Positions 28,844-37,431 of a DNA stretch of 64,000 nucleotides are shown here, one piece after another. Position numbers and translations under genes: made by a program. The stretch comes from Symbiodinium natans (taxonomy: Eukaryota > Sar > Dinophyceae > Suessiales > Symbiodiniaceae), in assembly GCA_905221605.1 (NCBI GenBank), contig CAJNDS010002665.1, positions 186,001 to 250,000 on the forward strand. The letters run 5' to 3'. The notes below the pieces were generated by a model. That model worked only from the letters and a program-made list of their open reading frames with translations. It ran no database searches and was not told the origin of the DNA. Positions within the stretch are counted from its first letter, which is position 1; each line of letters opens with the position of its first letter.

Positions 28844-28918
28844 GACCTCCAGCCCTGAGCGCCCCTACCTAGAGTCTGCTGAGGCTCAGCTGTGGAAGCC
28901 TGCGGGTGCCTCTATCAG
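28844..28918 (+). CDS. Candidate exon, possible GA donor
   Basis: Acceptor CATCTATAG; reads TSSPERPYLESAEAQLWKPA then GASI. No GT lies near the 3' end; CAG|GACC would be a GA donor of the kind described in dinoflagellates. Otherwise the boundary is elsewhere. Confidence 0.5.
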
Positions 28919-29352
28919 GACCTTTAGGGTTTAGGGTTTAGAAGGTTTAGAAGGTTTAGAAGGTTTAGAGGGTTTATAAGGTTTAGAAGGTTTATAAGGT
29001 TTATAGGGTTGAGGGTTTAGGGTTTATAGGGTTTAGGGTTATAGGGTCAATGGTTTAGGGTGAGGGTTTGGGGTTTGGGGGTTTCGTGTTTAGGGTTGCA
29101 TTTGAGCCGCATTGAAATGCGTCGTAAACCGACAAAACCTGAACCCCAATCACCCCCGCCCCCTTCGCACAAAGAGCTGGTTTTCGCTTCATCAAGACAA
29201 ACCCTTACAGGTGTTATGAAGCCTGAATCCAAACCCTGAAAAGGCTGATGATGGCTTCATGTCTACACGCACTAAACCCTAAACCCCATGAACCCCGAAA
29301 AGGGGCTTTTTGAAGGCTGAAGTAGCTTTAGCACCAGAAGCCTCAAGCCCTT

Positions 29353-29460
29353 TAGGGGGTTCACGAAATTAGGGGACCCCTAAGGTAAACCCCACATCAT
29401 AGTCAGATGCCTCTTATACTGAGGACCACAATAAGGGACCGCCAGTTTCGGAAACCCCCG
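29353..29460. repeat. Hairpin element, family F
   Basis: CACGAAATTAGGGGACCCC ... GGGACCGCCAGTTTCGGAAAC. Confidence 0.6.
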
Positions 29461-29576
29461 AACCCTAAACCCCAAACCCCAAACCCGAAACCCTGAACCC
29501 TGAACCCCGAACCCTAAACCCGAAACCCCAAACCCAAACGAACCCTAAACCCTCATATTAGGGGGGGCAGGCCAGA

Positions 29577-29632
29577 CGCCTGCTTTTCCAGGAAGCACTT
29601 CGCCTTCCCTGACGCCGGGCCTGCCTCCACAG
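29577..29632 (+). CDS. Candidate Pro/Ser-rich exon
   Basis: Acceptor GGGGGGGCAG; reads QTPAFPGSTSPSLTPGLPPQ. The 3' boundary is not clear (a CCTCCACAG inside could be an acceptor). Confidence 0.35.
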
Positions 29633-29639
29633 GCCCTTA

Positions 29640-29800
29640 ATCCCAGTTTAGGGTTTAGGGTTTAGGGTTTGGGGGTTTAGGGTTTAGGGTTTAGGGTTTA
29701 GGGTTTAGGGTTTGAGGTTTGGGGTTTAGGGTTTAGGGTTTGGGGTTTAGGGTTTAGGGTTTGGGGTTTGGGGGTTTGGGGTTTGGGGTTTAGGGTTGGG
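29640..29800. repeat. TTTAGGG/TTTGGGG array
   Basis: About 20 heptamers, half with the TTTGGGG variant. Confidence 0.93.
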
Positions 29801-29885
29801 GGCTTGGGGTGGCTTGTCGAGTGGACGGGCGGGTGTCTTCCTTGCCTTCTGATCTCAAGGGAGCAAAGCAGGGACTCTTACAAGC

Positions 29886-29984
29886 TTACTGGCTCAAAAC
29901 CCAACTTTTCAACTTTTGGGCCTCTTATAAGGTAGTATATTCTGAAAGTTTCAACTTTTATTTCATTGGGTTTTGGGCCAGTGA
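29886..29984. repeat. Hairpin element, family C, with 18-bp flanking repeats
   Basis: Third near-identical copy. AGCAGGGACTCTTACAAG (29867-29884) and AGGAGGGACCCTTACAAG (29989-30006) match at 16 of 18 bases and look like an ageing target-site duplication. Confidence 0.85.
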
Positions 29985-30071
29985 GTAAAGGAGGGACCCT
30001 TACAAGGGACCTCAGGGGCTCTCGAGGGGTACTTCGGTCTGTAGGGACTGTATACGGTCCATATAGGGTGT

Positions 30072-30188
30072 TATATGAAGTAGGGTTTCTATTACTGTTC
30101 TTTGGTGAGTGTATATAAGGTATATTGGTGAGTGTATATATTGGGTGTCCTTTTGGGGGTACAAGAAATATGTACCCTACTTCATATA
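30072..30188. repeat. 117-bp hairpin element related to the RT element ends
   Basis: Perfect 14-bp ends TATATGAAGTAGGG and CCCTACTTCATATA. The interior carries two GTGAGTGTATATA motifs and GTGTCCTTTTGGGGGTACAAG, shared with both ends of the retroelement at 4195-7861. Confidence 0.85.
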
Positions 30189-30233
30189 GGGAATCAAATT
30201 ATCTGTGGAGGTCCCCAAACCCTGGCAATCTAG

Positions 30234-30291
30234 CTCGAAAGCAGCCAGACTCCAACTTTGCAGCCAGGAGATCGGATCATGTGGGGTTTCG
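30234..30291 (+). CDS. Candidate exon
   Basis: After GGCAATCTAG the frame reads RKQPDSNFAARRSDHVGFRN. It runs into CCCTAAA repeats with no clear donor. Confidence 0.4.
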
Positions 30292-30483
30292 AAACCCTAA
30301 ACCCTAAACCCTAAACCCTAAACCCTAAACCCTAAACCCTAGAATGTCGGGTTTGGGGTTTAAGGTGCAGGGGCTCATGGTTCGACTTGGGATTGGGGAT
30401 TTCGGGTTTCGGGTGTAGCTTGGGGCCGAGGGACTGGAGATGCGATCTAGAGTACTTTCAGTTGGGGTAGCTTGTCACTCTGA

Positions 30484-30666
30484 GTGGGTTTCTCGATGTG
30501 CAACAGGTTGTGGGAGGCCCCTAGAATTTTCGCAGTTGGCTACATTTCGAGAGGTGTAGCGAGCCGTATGCTGCTGTATGCTACTTGGAATGTTAAAACT
30601 TTCAGCCCTTTCCTCGACACCCAAATCTCTAAACCCCTAAACAAAAGAGTATTTCAAGGGGACTGA
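30484..30666 (+). CDS. Candidate coding exon, 60 codons
   Basis: Open frame GFSMCNRLWEAPRIFAVGYI, then SRGVASRMLLYATWNVKTFS, to TGA 30664-30666. The start used is a GTG in frame; TTTTCGCAG at 30529-30537 is a good acceptor that would shorten it. No family recognised. Confidence 0.5.
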   Translation: MGFSMCNRLWEAPRIFAVGYISRGVASRMLLYATWNVKTFSPFLDTQISKPLNKRVFQGD

Positions 30667-30844
30667 ACATCCTCAAGGGCTTTCAAGTGCATAGCCTGAA
30701 CCCTGAGCAAGCCCCCTAAACCCCTAAGGTTTTGGTTCAGGGTGTCTTTAAATACCCCTAAACCTACACCTTCTACTTGGACCCAAAACACCAAGGCCCA
30801 AACTTTGCAAAGCCGCAATACCCCCGACTCCCAAATCACGGCAG

Positions 30845-30927
30845 GGATCCGGGACCCATCCCGTGATGACCGCCCCGCAGCTAATACAGGCGAACCGGTT
30901 GGACTGACTCTTCATTTCGTTCCTCAG
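30845..30927 (+). CDS. Candidate exon with possible GA donor
   Basis: Acceptor CACGGCAG; reads IRDPSRDDRPAANTGEPVGL then TLHFVPQ and ends CAG|GATTTAGG. Skipping 69 bases to TTTCAG at 30996 keeps phase 0 with the next exon, so a GA-AG intron (30928-30996) is plausible. Confidence 0.55.
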
Positions 30928-30996
30928 GATTTAGGGGTTTGGGCTTTGGAGTTTTTAATTTTCGGGCCTGGGTTTTAGGTTTTGGCCCGCTTTCAG

Positions 30997-31122
30997 AAAA
31001 GGATCGTCCCCAAAGGCGCTAGGAGCTCTTACGTTACGGCTCTGTCACTGTGGGCCCAAAGCCCACATTCTACAAGTTGTTGGAGGCGACTTATGTTGCT
31101 GAAAGGCTCGCTTTGGGGTTGA
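30997..31122 (+). CDS. Candidate terminal exon, 41 codons
   Basis: Acceptor GCCCGCTTTCAG. Phase-0 frame KRIVPKGARSSYVTALSLWA then QSPHSTSCWRRLMLLKGSLW to TGA 31120-31122. A second frame is also open for most of it. The family J hairpin follows at once. Confidence 0.55.
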   Translation, partial: KRIVPKGARSSYVTALSLWAQSPHSTSCWRRLMLLKGSLWG

Positions 31123-31131
31123 TAAGGTTTA

Positions 31132-31221
31132 CCCAAAGGCTCCTATGTAGGTACCTTTTTGGGGAAGTATACTGGAATCCCCTATGACTAGCCCAGAAAG
31201 GAACTACATAGGAGCCTTTGG
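31132..31221. repeat. Hairpin element, family J
   Basis: CCAAAGGCTCCTATGTAGG ... CTACATAGGAGCCTTTGG ends. A close relative lies at 56239-56334. Flanking GATAAGGT / GATAGGAT may be a short target duplication. Confidence 0.82.
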
Positions 31222-31446
31222 ATAGGATGTAAGGGTCTAAGTCTTACGACGTGTGGGGCTTGGGCTGCGGCCACTGACAGCATCTGGGAATATTCGGGCT
31301 GCGGGGCTTGATATGCAGTGAACCCTAAACAGACCTAAACCCTAGACCCTAAACCCTAAACCCTGAAACTGCGCCCTGGACTCTAAACCCTAGAATTCCC
31401 TGAGAAGAACCTGAGCCATAACTGACGGTCGCGCGTTCCTGTGCAG

Positions 31447-31497
31447 AAGCTTGGGACTCTCAGGCGATGGATACGACGCCTCAACCTCAACCCCTAA
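31447..31497 (+). CDS. Candidate exon
   Basis: Acceptor CGTTCCTGTGCAG; reads KLGTLRRWIRRLNLNP and stops at TAA inside the CCCCTAAG repeat. The exon may end earlier. Confidence 0.4.
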   Translation, partial: KLGTLRRWIRRLNLNP

Positions 31498-31604
31498 GCC
31501 CCTATGCCCCTAAGCCCCTCAACCCTAAACCCTATACCCTAAACCCTAAACCCAACAACCCAAAAACCCAAAAACCCAAAAACCCAAAAACCCAAAAACC
31601 CAAG

Positions 31605-31694
31605 CGCCAAACTAAGCTGACGCTAGGGCAACCCCGTGGTGAGCTCCCAGCAGCCGCAGCAGCAGGCAGCCGTTTGGACTTTAGTAGGGATTGA
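31605..31694 (+). CDS. Candidate terminal exon after CCCAAAAA repeats
   Basis: Reads QTKLTLGQPRGELPAAAAAG then SRLDFSRD to TGA 31692-31694. A near-consensus G|GTGAGC at 31637 could instead be a donor. Confidence 0.4.
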   Translation, partial: RQTKLTLGQPRGELPAAAAAGSRLDFSRD

Positions 31695-31782
31695 GGTTTA
31701 GGGTTTAGGGTTTAGGGTTTAGGGTTTAGGCTTTAGGGTTTAGGGTTTAGGGTTTAGGGTTTAGGGTTTAGGGTTTAGGGCT
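31690..31782. repeat. TTTAGGG array
   Basis: About 13 copies. Confidence 0.95.
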
Positions 31783-32033
31783 ACGAGTTTGAATATGTGG
31801 CTAAGGACGTTGGATCTCTAGATGCTTCTCTTAGTTTCTGGTTGTCATAGAGATATCTGGCACCCAATGCTCGTCAGAACAAGAAGAGGAAGAAAGAGAA
31901 CGTGAAGGAGAGAGCGGCGGAGCACCCTTCTTGGCACGGTCCCTTCGGGGCCCATGTGTGCAGGAAGGCAGGAAGAGAGGGGGTGGGGTATTTAAGGCAT
32001 TCGATCATGCGAGTAGACAAGTCGCGGCTGTAG
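31783..32033 (+). CDS. Two candidate coding pieces in one frame split by TAG
   Basis: Reads YEFEYVAKDVGSLDASLSFW, LS, stop (31848-31850). The same frame continues RYLAPNARQNKKRKKENVKE, then RAAEHPSWHGPFGAH, to TAG 32031-32033. CATAG at the stop is also a usable acceptor, so the second piece may be an exon starting at 31851. Very basic segment. Confidence 0.45.
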
Positions 32034-32201
32034 ACCTGCTTTGTGGAGACTACCCACAGGGTATATGAGGGGTATATGGGGGCTCGCCAACTCAGGGTCC
32101 ATGTTGAGGAGTCATGACATAAACCCTAAACCCTAAACCCTAAACCCTAAACCTTAAACCCTAAACCCTAAGCCCTAAACCTTAAACCCTAGACCATGCA
32201 G

Positions 32202-32300
32202 GTTCGCCTGTTCAGGGAGTCTACCTCCCCCGCTGTTCGCCGCTTGCCTGCATCACAGCTGGAGGACTTGGGTCAGGAGGATCCGCTATTCGTCTTTGGG
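32202..32300 (+). CDS. Candidate exon ending at a TTTAGGG array
   Basis: Acceptor ACCATGCAG, donor GGG|GTTTAG formed by the array. Phase-0 frame VRLFRESTSPAVRRLPASQL then EDLGQEDPLFVFG (33 codons). Confidence 0.6.
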
Positions 32301-32352
32301 GTTTAGGGTTTAGGGTTTAGGGTTTAGGGTTTAGGGTTTAGGGTTTAGGGTT
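32301..32352. repeat. TTTAGGG array
   Basis: Seven copies. Confidence 0.95.
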
Positions 32353-32417
32353 ACAACTGAAACTCCTGAAAACCCAAAGAGGCACTAAAGTTTCTTAGCT
32401 ATTCCCATGGGTTACAG

Positions 32418-32472
32418 ACCCACGCGGACTCCATATGAGCCTCAAGTAGAGCTTGTTTGGCTCGTACTGCGG
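32418..32472 (+). CDS. Candidate exon
   Basis: Acceptor GGGTTACAG, donor CGG|GTAGGG. Reads PTRTPYEPQVELVWLVLR after one split base. Confidence 0.5.
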
Positions 32473-32563
32473 GTAGGGGGTGGGTTTAGGAGCCTGTGAC
32501 TAGGTGTTTTTGCGGTTTCGGTTTACCGCATCGTTTGTGTGGCAGTGTGACGGCATACAGCGT

Positions 32564-32775
32564 CACAGTGTCACAGTGTCACAGTGTCACAGTGTCACAG
32601 TGTCACAGTGTCACAGTGTCACAGTGTCAGAGTGTCACACTGTCGCAGTGTCGCAGTGTCACAGTGTCACAGTGTCACAGCGAGAAAGAGAGAGAGAGTG
32701 TGTGTGTGTGTGTGTGTGTTTGTCCGTCTCTGTCTCTGTCTCTGTCTTTGTCGTTGTCTTTGTCTGTGTCTTTGG
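32564..32775. repeat. GTGTCACA, GA, GT and CTGTCT microsatellites
   Basis: (TCACAGTG)n to 32680 followed by GA, GT and TCTGTC tracts. All three frames are open and give repetitive peptides; these are not genes. Confidence 0.95.
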
Positions 32776-32894
32776 TGGATGAGGTACACCCTAGGCCCTA
32801 GACCCTCAACCCTAACCAGCAGCAACAAGACATCATCAGTAGCAGCAGCATCAGCAGCATGATCATCGCCATCACCATGATCACTTATGTATAG

Positions 32895-32975
32895 GCTGTG
32901 CCTGCTGTTCTGCAAGCCCAAAACTACTACACCTGCAAGGCAGGCTTTGAGGATTGTCTTGACGTCCTGCCATGA
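32895..32975 (+). CDS. Candidate terminal exon
   Basis: Acceptor TATGTATAG; reads AVPAVLQAQNYYTCKAGFED then CLDVLP to TGA 32973-32975. Confidence 0.5.
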   Translation, partial: AVPAVLQAQNYYTCKAGFEDCLDVLP

Positions 32976-33019
32976 TGTGTAAGATGTTCTTACTCAGGAA
33001 CATCTTCCCGAGGGCCGGA

Positions 33020-33155
33020 AGAGCCTGCTAAACCCTAACCTGTGAAGCCTAAACCCTGAAGCCTAAGGCCCAAACCCTAAACCGCAAACCCCAACCCCAA
33101 ACCCTAAGCCTAAACCCTAAACCCTAAACCCTAAACCCTAAACCCGAAACCCTAA
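33020..33155. repeat. CCCTAAA array, degenerate
   Basis: Variants then five perfect copies. Confidence 0.88.
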
Positions 33156-33156
33156 A

Positions 33157-33237
33157 CTCTTGGCATTCTACAAGTCTGCTGCCGAGGCCAGTACCGTACT
33201 CAGTTTCCCGGCAGCGGGCTCAGCTTCTGGAAGCTGA
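33157..33237 (+). CDS. Candidate terminal exon
   Basis: Reads LLAFYKSAAEASTVLSFPAA then GSASGS to TGA 33235-33237. TCTACAAG may be the acceptor (exon from 33175). Confidence 0.4.
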   Translation, partial: LLAFYKSAAEASTVLSFPAAGSASGS

Positions 33238-33254
33238 GGATAACTTGGGTTAAT

Positions 33255-33350
33255 TCCCTGAACCCCAAACCCCAAACCCCAAACCCCAAACCCTAAACCC
33301 TAAACCCTAAACCCTAAACCCTAAACCCTAAACCCTAAACCCTAAACCCA
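33255..33350. repeat. CCCCAAA/CCCTAAA array
   Basis: About 14 heptamers. Confidence 0.95.
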
Positions 33351-33436
33351 GGGTCGAGGGTTTGAGATGGTCAGGCTTTAGGGTCGCTTGAGGCTCTACA
33401 GACTCTTAAATTGTTGGCTGCTTTTTTGTTTTGTGG

Positions 33437-33545
33437 GTTTAGGGTTTAGGGTTTAGGGTTTAGGGTTTAGGGTTTAGGGTTTATAGGGTTTATAGGGTTT
33501 ATAGGGTTTATAGGGTTTATAGGGTTTATAGGGTTTAGGGATAGG
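33437..33545. repeat. TTTAGGG array followed by TTTATAGGG variant array
   Basis: Six TTTAGGG then six TTTATAGGG units. The 9-bp variant must have spread by tandem duplication. Confidence 0.93.
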
Positions 33546-33558
33546 GTTTGGGTGAAGG

Positions 33559-33756
33559 GTGGCAGCGTTGCAGCGTGAAGGGCTTCAGGGCTCAGGGCAT
33601 GTGTTGGGGCTTCGGATGCAAGCTGTAACCCCAACCCTGTGCGAAAAAATACACCTTGAACCTGAACCTTCAACCTCGAGAAGCTTGACCCTGGATTCAT
33701 ACTCAGTCCTTCAGTGTTTGGTGCGAGTGGCTGGACTCCATTTGATTTGGGGCATT
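33559..33756 (+). CDS. Candidate coding piece, 66 codons
   Basis: From a GTG in frame: AALQREGLQGSGHVLGLRMQ, later CEKIHLEPEPSTSRSLTLDS, to TAG 33757-33759 just beyond. Splice boundaries unclear. Composition is protein-like. Confidence 0.4.
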
Positions 33757-33794
33757 TAGGGTTTGGGGTTTGGGGTTTAGGATTTAGTGTGTTT

Positions 33795-33818
33795 GGGGGG
33801 GGGGGGGGGGGGGGGGGA
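33795..33818. repeat. Poly-G run
   Basis: About 24 G. Confidence 0.9.
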
Positions 33819-34272
33819 GTGGTGTGCGGGCTTAAACTGCACGTGCCAAGGTGTTTGAGAACGCATCCCCACACATGCCTTCAACAGTAGACCCACATGG
33901 ATGAGCCACCAGCACTGAACCCGATGTGTTGCAGTCTCACCAGTAGACCCAAAGACCCAAAGCTTTGCTCCCGTAAAGCCTCTATCCCTGAAGCATTCTA
34001 AAACCATCTAAAGCCCTAAAACTCTACAAGGATCGCGGGACCCTGCGAAGTAGCCAATACGTAGGGCTATTCAGTAGGACAAACACAACTAGGGTCCAGT
34101 TGAGGGGCTAGGAAAAATTCGCTTTGTACATGCTTCCAATGCAACGCCCTCAAACTCTCTAACACCGAGAAGCCTGCAACACCAAAGCACCCATGGCCCC
34201 CAAAGCCAAACCCTAAACCCTAAACCCCAAACCCTAAACCCCAAACCCCAAACCCCAAACTCTCAGTCTTAG
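33819..34272. other. Unique sequence and CCCCAAA repeats, no gene supported
   Basis: 33825-34140 lacks telomeric repeats but every frame on both strands is broken or lacks splice signals. 34205-34262 is CCCTAAA/CCCCAAA. Confidence 0.5.
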
Positions 34273-34382
34273 GTGCGGCGTCGGCAAGCCTTGCTCGACC
34301 TGCCGCCCGCATCGTGCACTGAGGGCCTCCCCCGATGGTCTCTCCCATACACCGAGGGAGTGCACCAGATGGACTCTTTAGG
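34273..34382 (+). CDS. Candidate exon before a TTTAGGG intron
   Basis: Acceptor CTCAGTCTTAG. Reads VRRRQALLDLPPASCTEGLP then RWSLPYTEGVHQMDSL, ending with GG at the donor G|GTTTAG. The two left-over bases join the C at 34473 to make Gly, and the frame continues open. Family unknown. Confidence 0.65.
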
Positions 34383-34472
34383 GTTTAGGGTTTAGGGTTT
34401 AGGGTTTAGGGTTTAGGGTTTAGGGTTTAGGGTTTAGGGTTTAGGGTTTAGGGTTTAGGGTTTAGGGTTTAG
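34383..34472 (+). repeat. TTTAGGG array that may be an intron
   Basis: 90 bases made only of heptamers. It begins GTTTAG and ends TTTAG, so it has GT-AG ends. It separates two protein-like exons in matching phase (see 34273 and 34473). Confidence 0.85.
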
Positions 34473-34592
34473 CGCTGTTGCTGCTGAAAGGAGTCTATCT
34501 GTCAGGGTGGGGGAACGCTGGACCGATAGATTGGTTCGAGATCTGTGGCTCATTCCTAGGCCCTTTAGACCCCAAGCCGACCCAAGCCCTAA
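34473..34592 (+). CDS. Candidate exon after a TTTAGGG intron
   Basis: After completing Gly with the exon at 34273, reads AVAAERSLSVRVGERWTDRL then VRDLWLIPRPFRPQADPS before CCCTAAA repeats. The 3' boundary is uncertain; ATTCCTAG|GC at 34553 or TCAGG|GTGGGG at 34504 are alternatives. Confidence 0.6.
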
Positions 34593-34704
34593 ACCCTAAA
34601 CCCTAAACCCTAAGCCCCAAACCCTAAACCCTAACCCTTAACCCTAAACCCTAAACCCTAAACACTAAACCCTTTTCTTTTCCGGGGTAGGGGCCGAGGT
34701 CTAG

Positions 34705-34755
34705 TGTTGCATATGCGAGCGAACTGAGCTCGACTTTTCTCAGCCCATCTTCAAG
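34705..34755 (+). CDS. Candidate 51-base exon
   Basis: Acceptor GAGGTCTAG, donor CAAG|GTGTGG. Reads VAYASELSSTFLSPSS with split codons. Confidence 0.5.
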
Positions 34756-34915
34756 GTGTGGGGAGGTAGAGGTTGAGGGATTTCGGGTTTAGGGTTTAGG
34801 GTTGAGGCTTTATGGATTTAGGGTTTAGGGGTTAGGCCTTAGAGTCTAGGAGGGGTGTACGGTTTCAGGGTTTAGCTGGCTCAATTTGGACCCTAAGCCT
34901 TCTCCGTCGGCGCAG

Positions 34916-34990
34916 CGTCCCGCCCACCCGCGCACGCCTCTTGTGTGGAGGCTGGGTCGTCCGGAGGCTTCCAAATCCTGCATCCTTAGG
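34916..34990 (+). CDS. Candidate exon ending at a TTTAGGG array
   Basis: Acceptor TCTCCGTCGGCGCAG; phase-0 frame RPAHPRTPLVWRLGRPEASK then SCILR; donor AGG|GTTTAG is the array start. Confidence 0.55.
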
Positions 34991-35225
34991 GTTTAGGGTT
35001 TAGGGTTTAGGGTTTAGGGTTTAGGGTTTAGGGTTTAGGGTTTAGGGTTTAGGGTTTAGGTCTCTTTAGGGTCTAGGGGTTTAGGGTTTGGGGGGTCGGG
35101 TTTACTGTAGGGTTTAGGGTTCAGGGCTTACTAGGGTTTAGGGTTTAGGGAATCGCTGCCAACCCTAGACCGGGTTTAGGGTTTATGGTTTAGGGTTTAG
35201 GGTTTAGGGTTTAGGTTTAGGGTTT
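34988..35225. repeat. TTTAGGG arrays, partly degenerate
   Basis: Ten copies, then scattered variants to 35228. Confidence 0.93.
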
Positions 35226-35229
35226 AGGG

Positions 35230-35538
35230 CTTCTGAGCTTGCTGTTTGGGAGTCTCCTGCACCTGCCGCAGACTACGTTGCTGGCAGGCCACCTCGAATC
35301 TGAGTGGCCCCACGAGCAGCTACTAGCAGAATTGAGGAAATTACGTTGCCGCCGGTGATCCGGCAGCGGACTTTATGCAGCGCAACTATGCCGTGGACAG
35401 CGAAGTAGCTGTCCCTGCAAAGCCAAGGACACTCGGCTGACTAGCGATAGCCATCGGCCGACAGATCAGGATGTGCCAGAAGACGAGAGACTCAAAGTCC
35501 CCGAAGTCCACAGCCTCAGAAGGAGTGCTTTAGTTTAG
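35230..35538 (+). CDS. Repeat-free coding candidate with in-frame TGA
   Basis: One frame reads LLSLLFGSLLHLPQTTLLAG, later EWPHEQLLAELRKLRCRR, then TGA (35356). It continues SGSGLYAAQLCRGQRSSCPC to PTDQDVPEDERLKVPEVHS and TAG 35536. The other frames are also open for long distances here. A coding origin is likely but the frame and any intron are unresolved. Confidence 0.4.
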
Positions 35539-35973
35539 GGTTTAGGGTTTAGGGTTTAGGGTTTAGGGTTAGGGGTTTAGGGTTTAGGGTTTAGGGTTTA
35601 AGGTCTTGGGTTTAGGGTTTAGGGTTAAGCCCCAAAACCTTGAACTTCAACCTCCACCCAATTTAGCCGCAGCCCTTCTGCCCCTCCCCGCGCTCGGCCA
35701 AGGTTCTCCTTAAGTTAAGCTTAAGTTGCCCTGAGCAGTGTTTAGGGTTCAGGGGCTTAGGGCTTAGGGTTTAGGGTTTAGGGGGGAGGTAAGTGGGGAG
35801 GTAATTTACATTGCAGGATCTTAGGGGCGATTCTCGTCCAGCAGGAGGCAAACTCATCCAATAGCCGAGTTTTGGATTGAGCGGCTTGGGGCTTAGGGCT
35901 CGGGAGCTTCGGGGCGGTCAGTATGCGGTATCCCTAAACCCTAAACCCTAAACCCTAAACCCTAAGCGCTAAG

Positions 35974-36056
35974 CGCGACAGTGAGTCTTCAGACACTTCG
36001 AAGACAAAACTGGACCCCATGCCTTCATCCCTCAGCCCCTGTCCGAAACCTCCCGG
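35974..36056 (+). CDS. Candidate Ser-rich exon ending at a TTTAGGG array
   Basis: Acceptor GCGCTAAG; reads RDSESSDTSKTKLDPMPSSL then SPCPKPP with GG left at the donor CCCGG|GTTTAG. Confidence 0.5.
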
Positions 36057-36504
36057 GTTTAGGGTTTAGGGTTTAGGGTTTAGGGTTTAGGGTTTAGGGT
36101 TTCGAGTTTAGGGTTCAGGGTTTAGGGTTCCTAAGCCCGTTCTCGGCTCGTGGCTTGCATGCCTCAACTCTCCAGGGCTGTGTGGTTTAGGATTTAGGAT
36201 TTAGGGTTCTTTAGGTTTAGGAATTAGGGTTTAGGGTTTAGGATTTAGGGTTTTTGCGGGTGGTCTACAGGCCCCAGGGCTTCGGTTTTTTGCGGTTGGG
36301 CTCTTGTTGGCTTTGGACTTTTCAGGGCCTTGCAGGGGCCGTTGTGGTTTAGGGGTTAGGGTTTAGAGCCTAGGGTCGAGGGCTCAGGTGTCTGGGCTCA
36401 AGCCCTAAACCCTAAACCGTAAACCCTAAACCCTAAACCCTAAACCCTAAACCCGTAACTGTTGTAACCCAAACCCTGATGCTCGGCCCGTGGCGGGGCG
36501 GCAG

Positions 36505-36544
36505 CCGACACTGTCCATTGCCCATGACGAGTTATTGCCCAAGG
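36505..36544 (+). CDS. Candidate 40-base exon
   Basis: Acceptor GGGGCGGCAG, donor AAGG|GTTAGG. Reads PTLSIAHDELLPK. Confidence 0.45.
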
Positions 36545-37090
36545 GTTAGGGTTTGGGGTTTGGGGTTTGGGGTTTAGGGTTTAGGGTTTAGGGTTTAGGG
36601 GTTCAGGGTTTTGTTCGTGTGTGTTCTTCGTTTCCAAACGAGGTTCGCCCACCGACTCCTCGCCCCAAACATTTCCAACAGGGAGGGTGCGGGGTGGGCT
36701 GGGGGGAGTTGGCTTCCAAAAAAATTTAGGGTTTAGGGTTTAGGGTTTACTGTAGGGTTTAGGGTTTAGGGTGTAGGGTTTGGGGTTTAGGGTTTCGGGT
36801 TTAGGGTTTAGGGTTTAAGGCTTAATTAGGGTTTAAGGTTTAGGGTTTTTGCGGGGTTTATGGCATTTTTGGGTATGAGGTGTACTCCTATTTTTGGAAA
36901 CCCTAAACCCCACACCCGAAACCCACATGGTGATAGTATGGCCTGCTGAAAATATACATGTCTAGCAGGCCCCTCAATTGGGCTGAGGCCTTGAGGGCTT
37001 CGCAGCTCACGGTGCAGGGTTTAGCGTTCAAAGTTTAGAATTTAAAATGGGGTTTTGCCTAAACCCTAAACCCTAATACCCTAAACCCTA
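36545..37090. other. Decayed TTTAGGG repeats with one unique island
   Basis: 36610-36720 is open in one frame (LRFQTRFAHRLLAPNISNRE) but splice sites are not convincing. The rest is degenerate heptamers and a half copy of hairpin family F at about 36866-36906. Confidence 0.5.
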
Positions 37091-37129
37091 AACCCTAAAC
37101 CCAGGATTTCAGGACATCGGTTGTTTCAG

Positions 37130-37258
37130 CACCCTTGCGGCAGTGTGGAGGGAAGTGGTGAGCCCTCTTCGCAAGATGAACGGCCCTCCGCTTCCACTCG
37201 ATTTCGATCCTTAACAGTGGTCTCTAGAGCTGCGACGTCCGCGGCAGAGGCATCGTAG
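37130..37258 (+). CDS. Candidate terminal exon, 42 codons
   Basis: Acceptor CGGTTGTTTCAG. Reads HPCGSVEGSGEPSSQDERPS then ASTRFRSLTVVSRAATSAAE to TAG 37256-37258. Polar, disordered-like tail. Confidence 0.55.
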   Translation, partial: HPCGSVEGSGEPSSQDERPSASTRFRSLTVVSRAATSAAEAS

Positions 37259-37332
37259 AACCCTGAGCTGTGAGCCCTAAACCCTAAACCCTAAACCTAA
37301 AGCCTAAACCCTAAACCCTAAAACGCCAGTAG

Positions 37333-37416
37333 GCCGAGACTCCTTTAGCCCAAGCCCATGCCGCGGACTGCGACAGTGACATTGGGAATGCTTCCGAATC
37401 GGGGGAGTCCCTGTGA
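37333..37416 (+). CDS. Candidate terminal exon, acidic
   Basis: After CCAGTAG reads AETPLAQAHAADCDSDIGNA then SESGESL to TGA 37414-37416. Confidence 0.45.
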   Translation, partial: AETPLAQAHAADCDSDIGNASESGESL

Positions 37417-37431
37417 CGACGTGTAGTTGGG

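Noticed and set aside
32496-32862. Open frames of about 100 residues with SQCHSVTV repeats
   Set aside because: Translation of the TCACAGTG, GA and GT microsatellites in all frames.
33467-33874. 135-residue antisense ORF ending in NPINPINP
   Set aside because: Its tail translates the TTTATAGGG array and its head a poly-G run.
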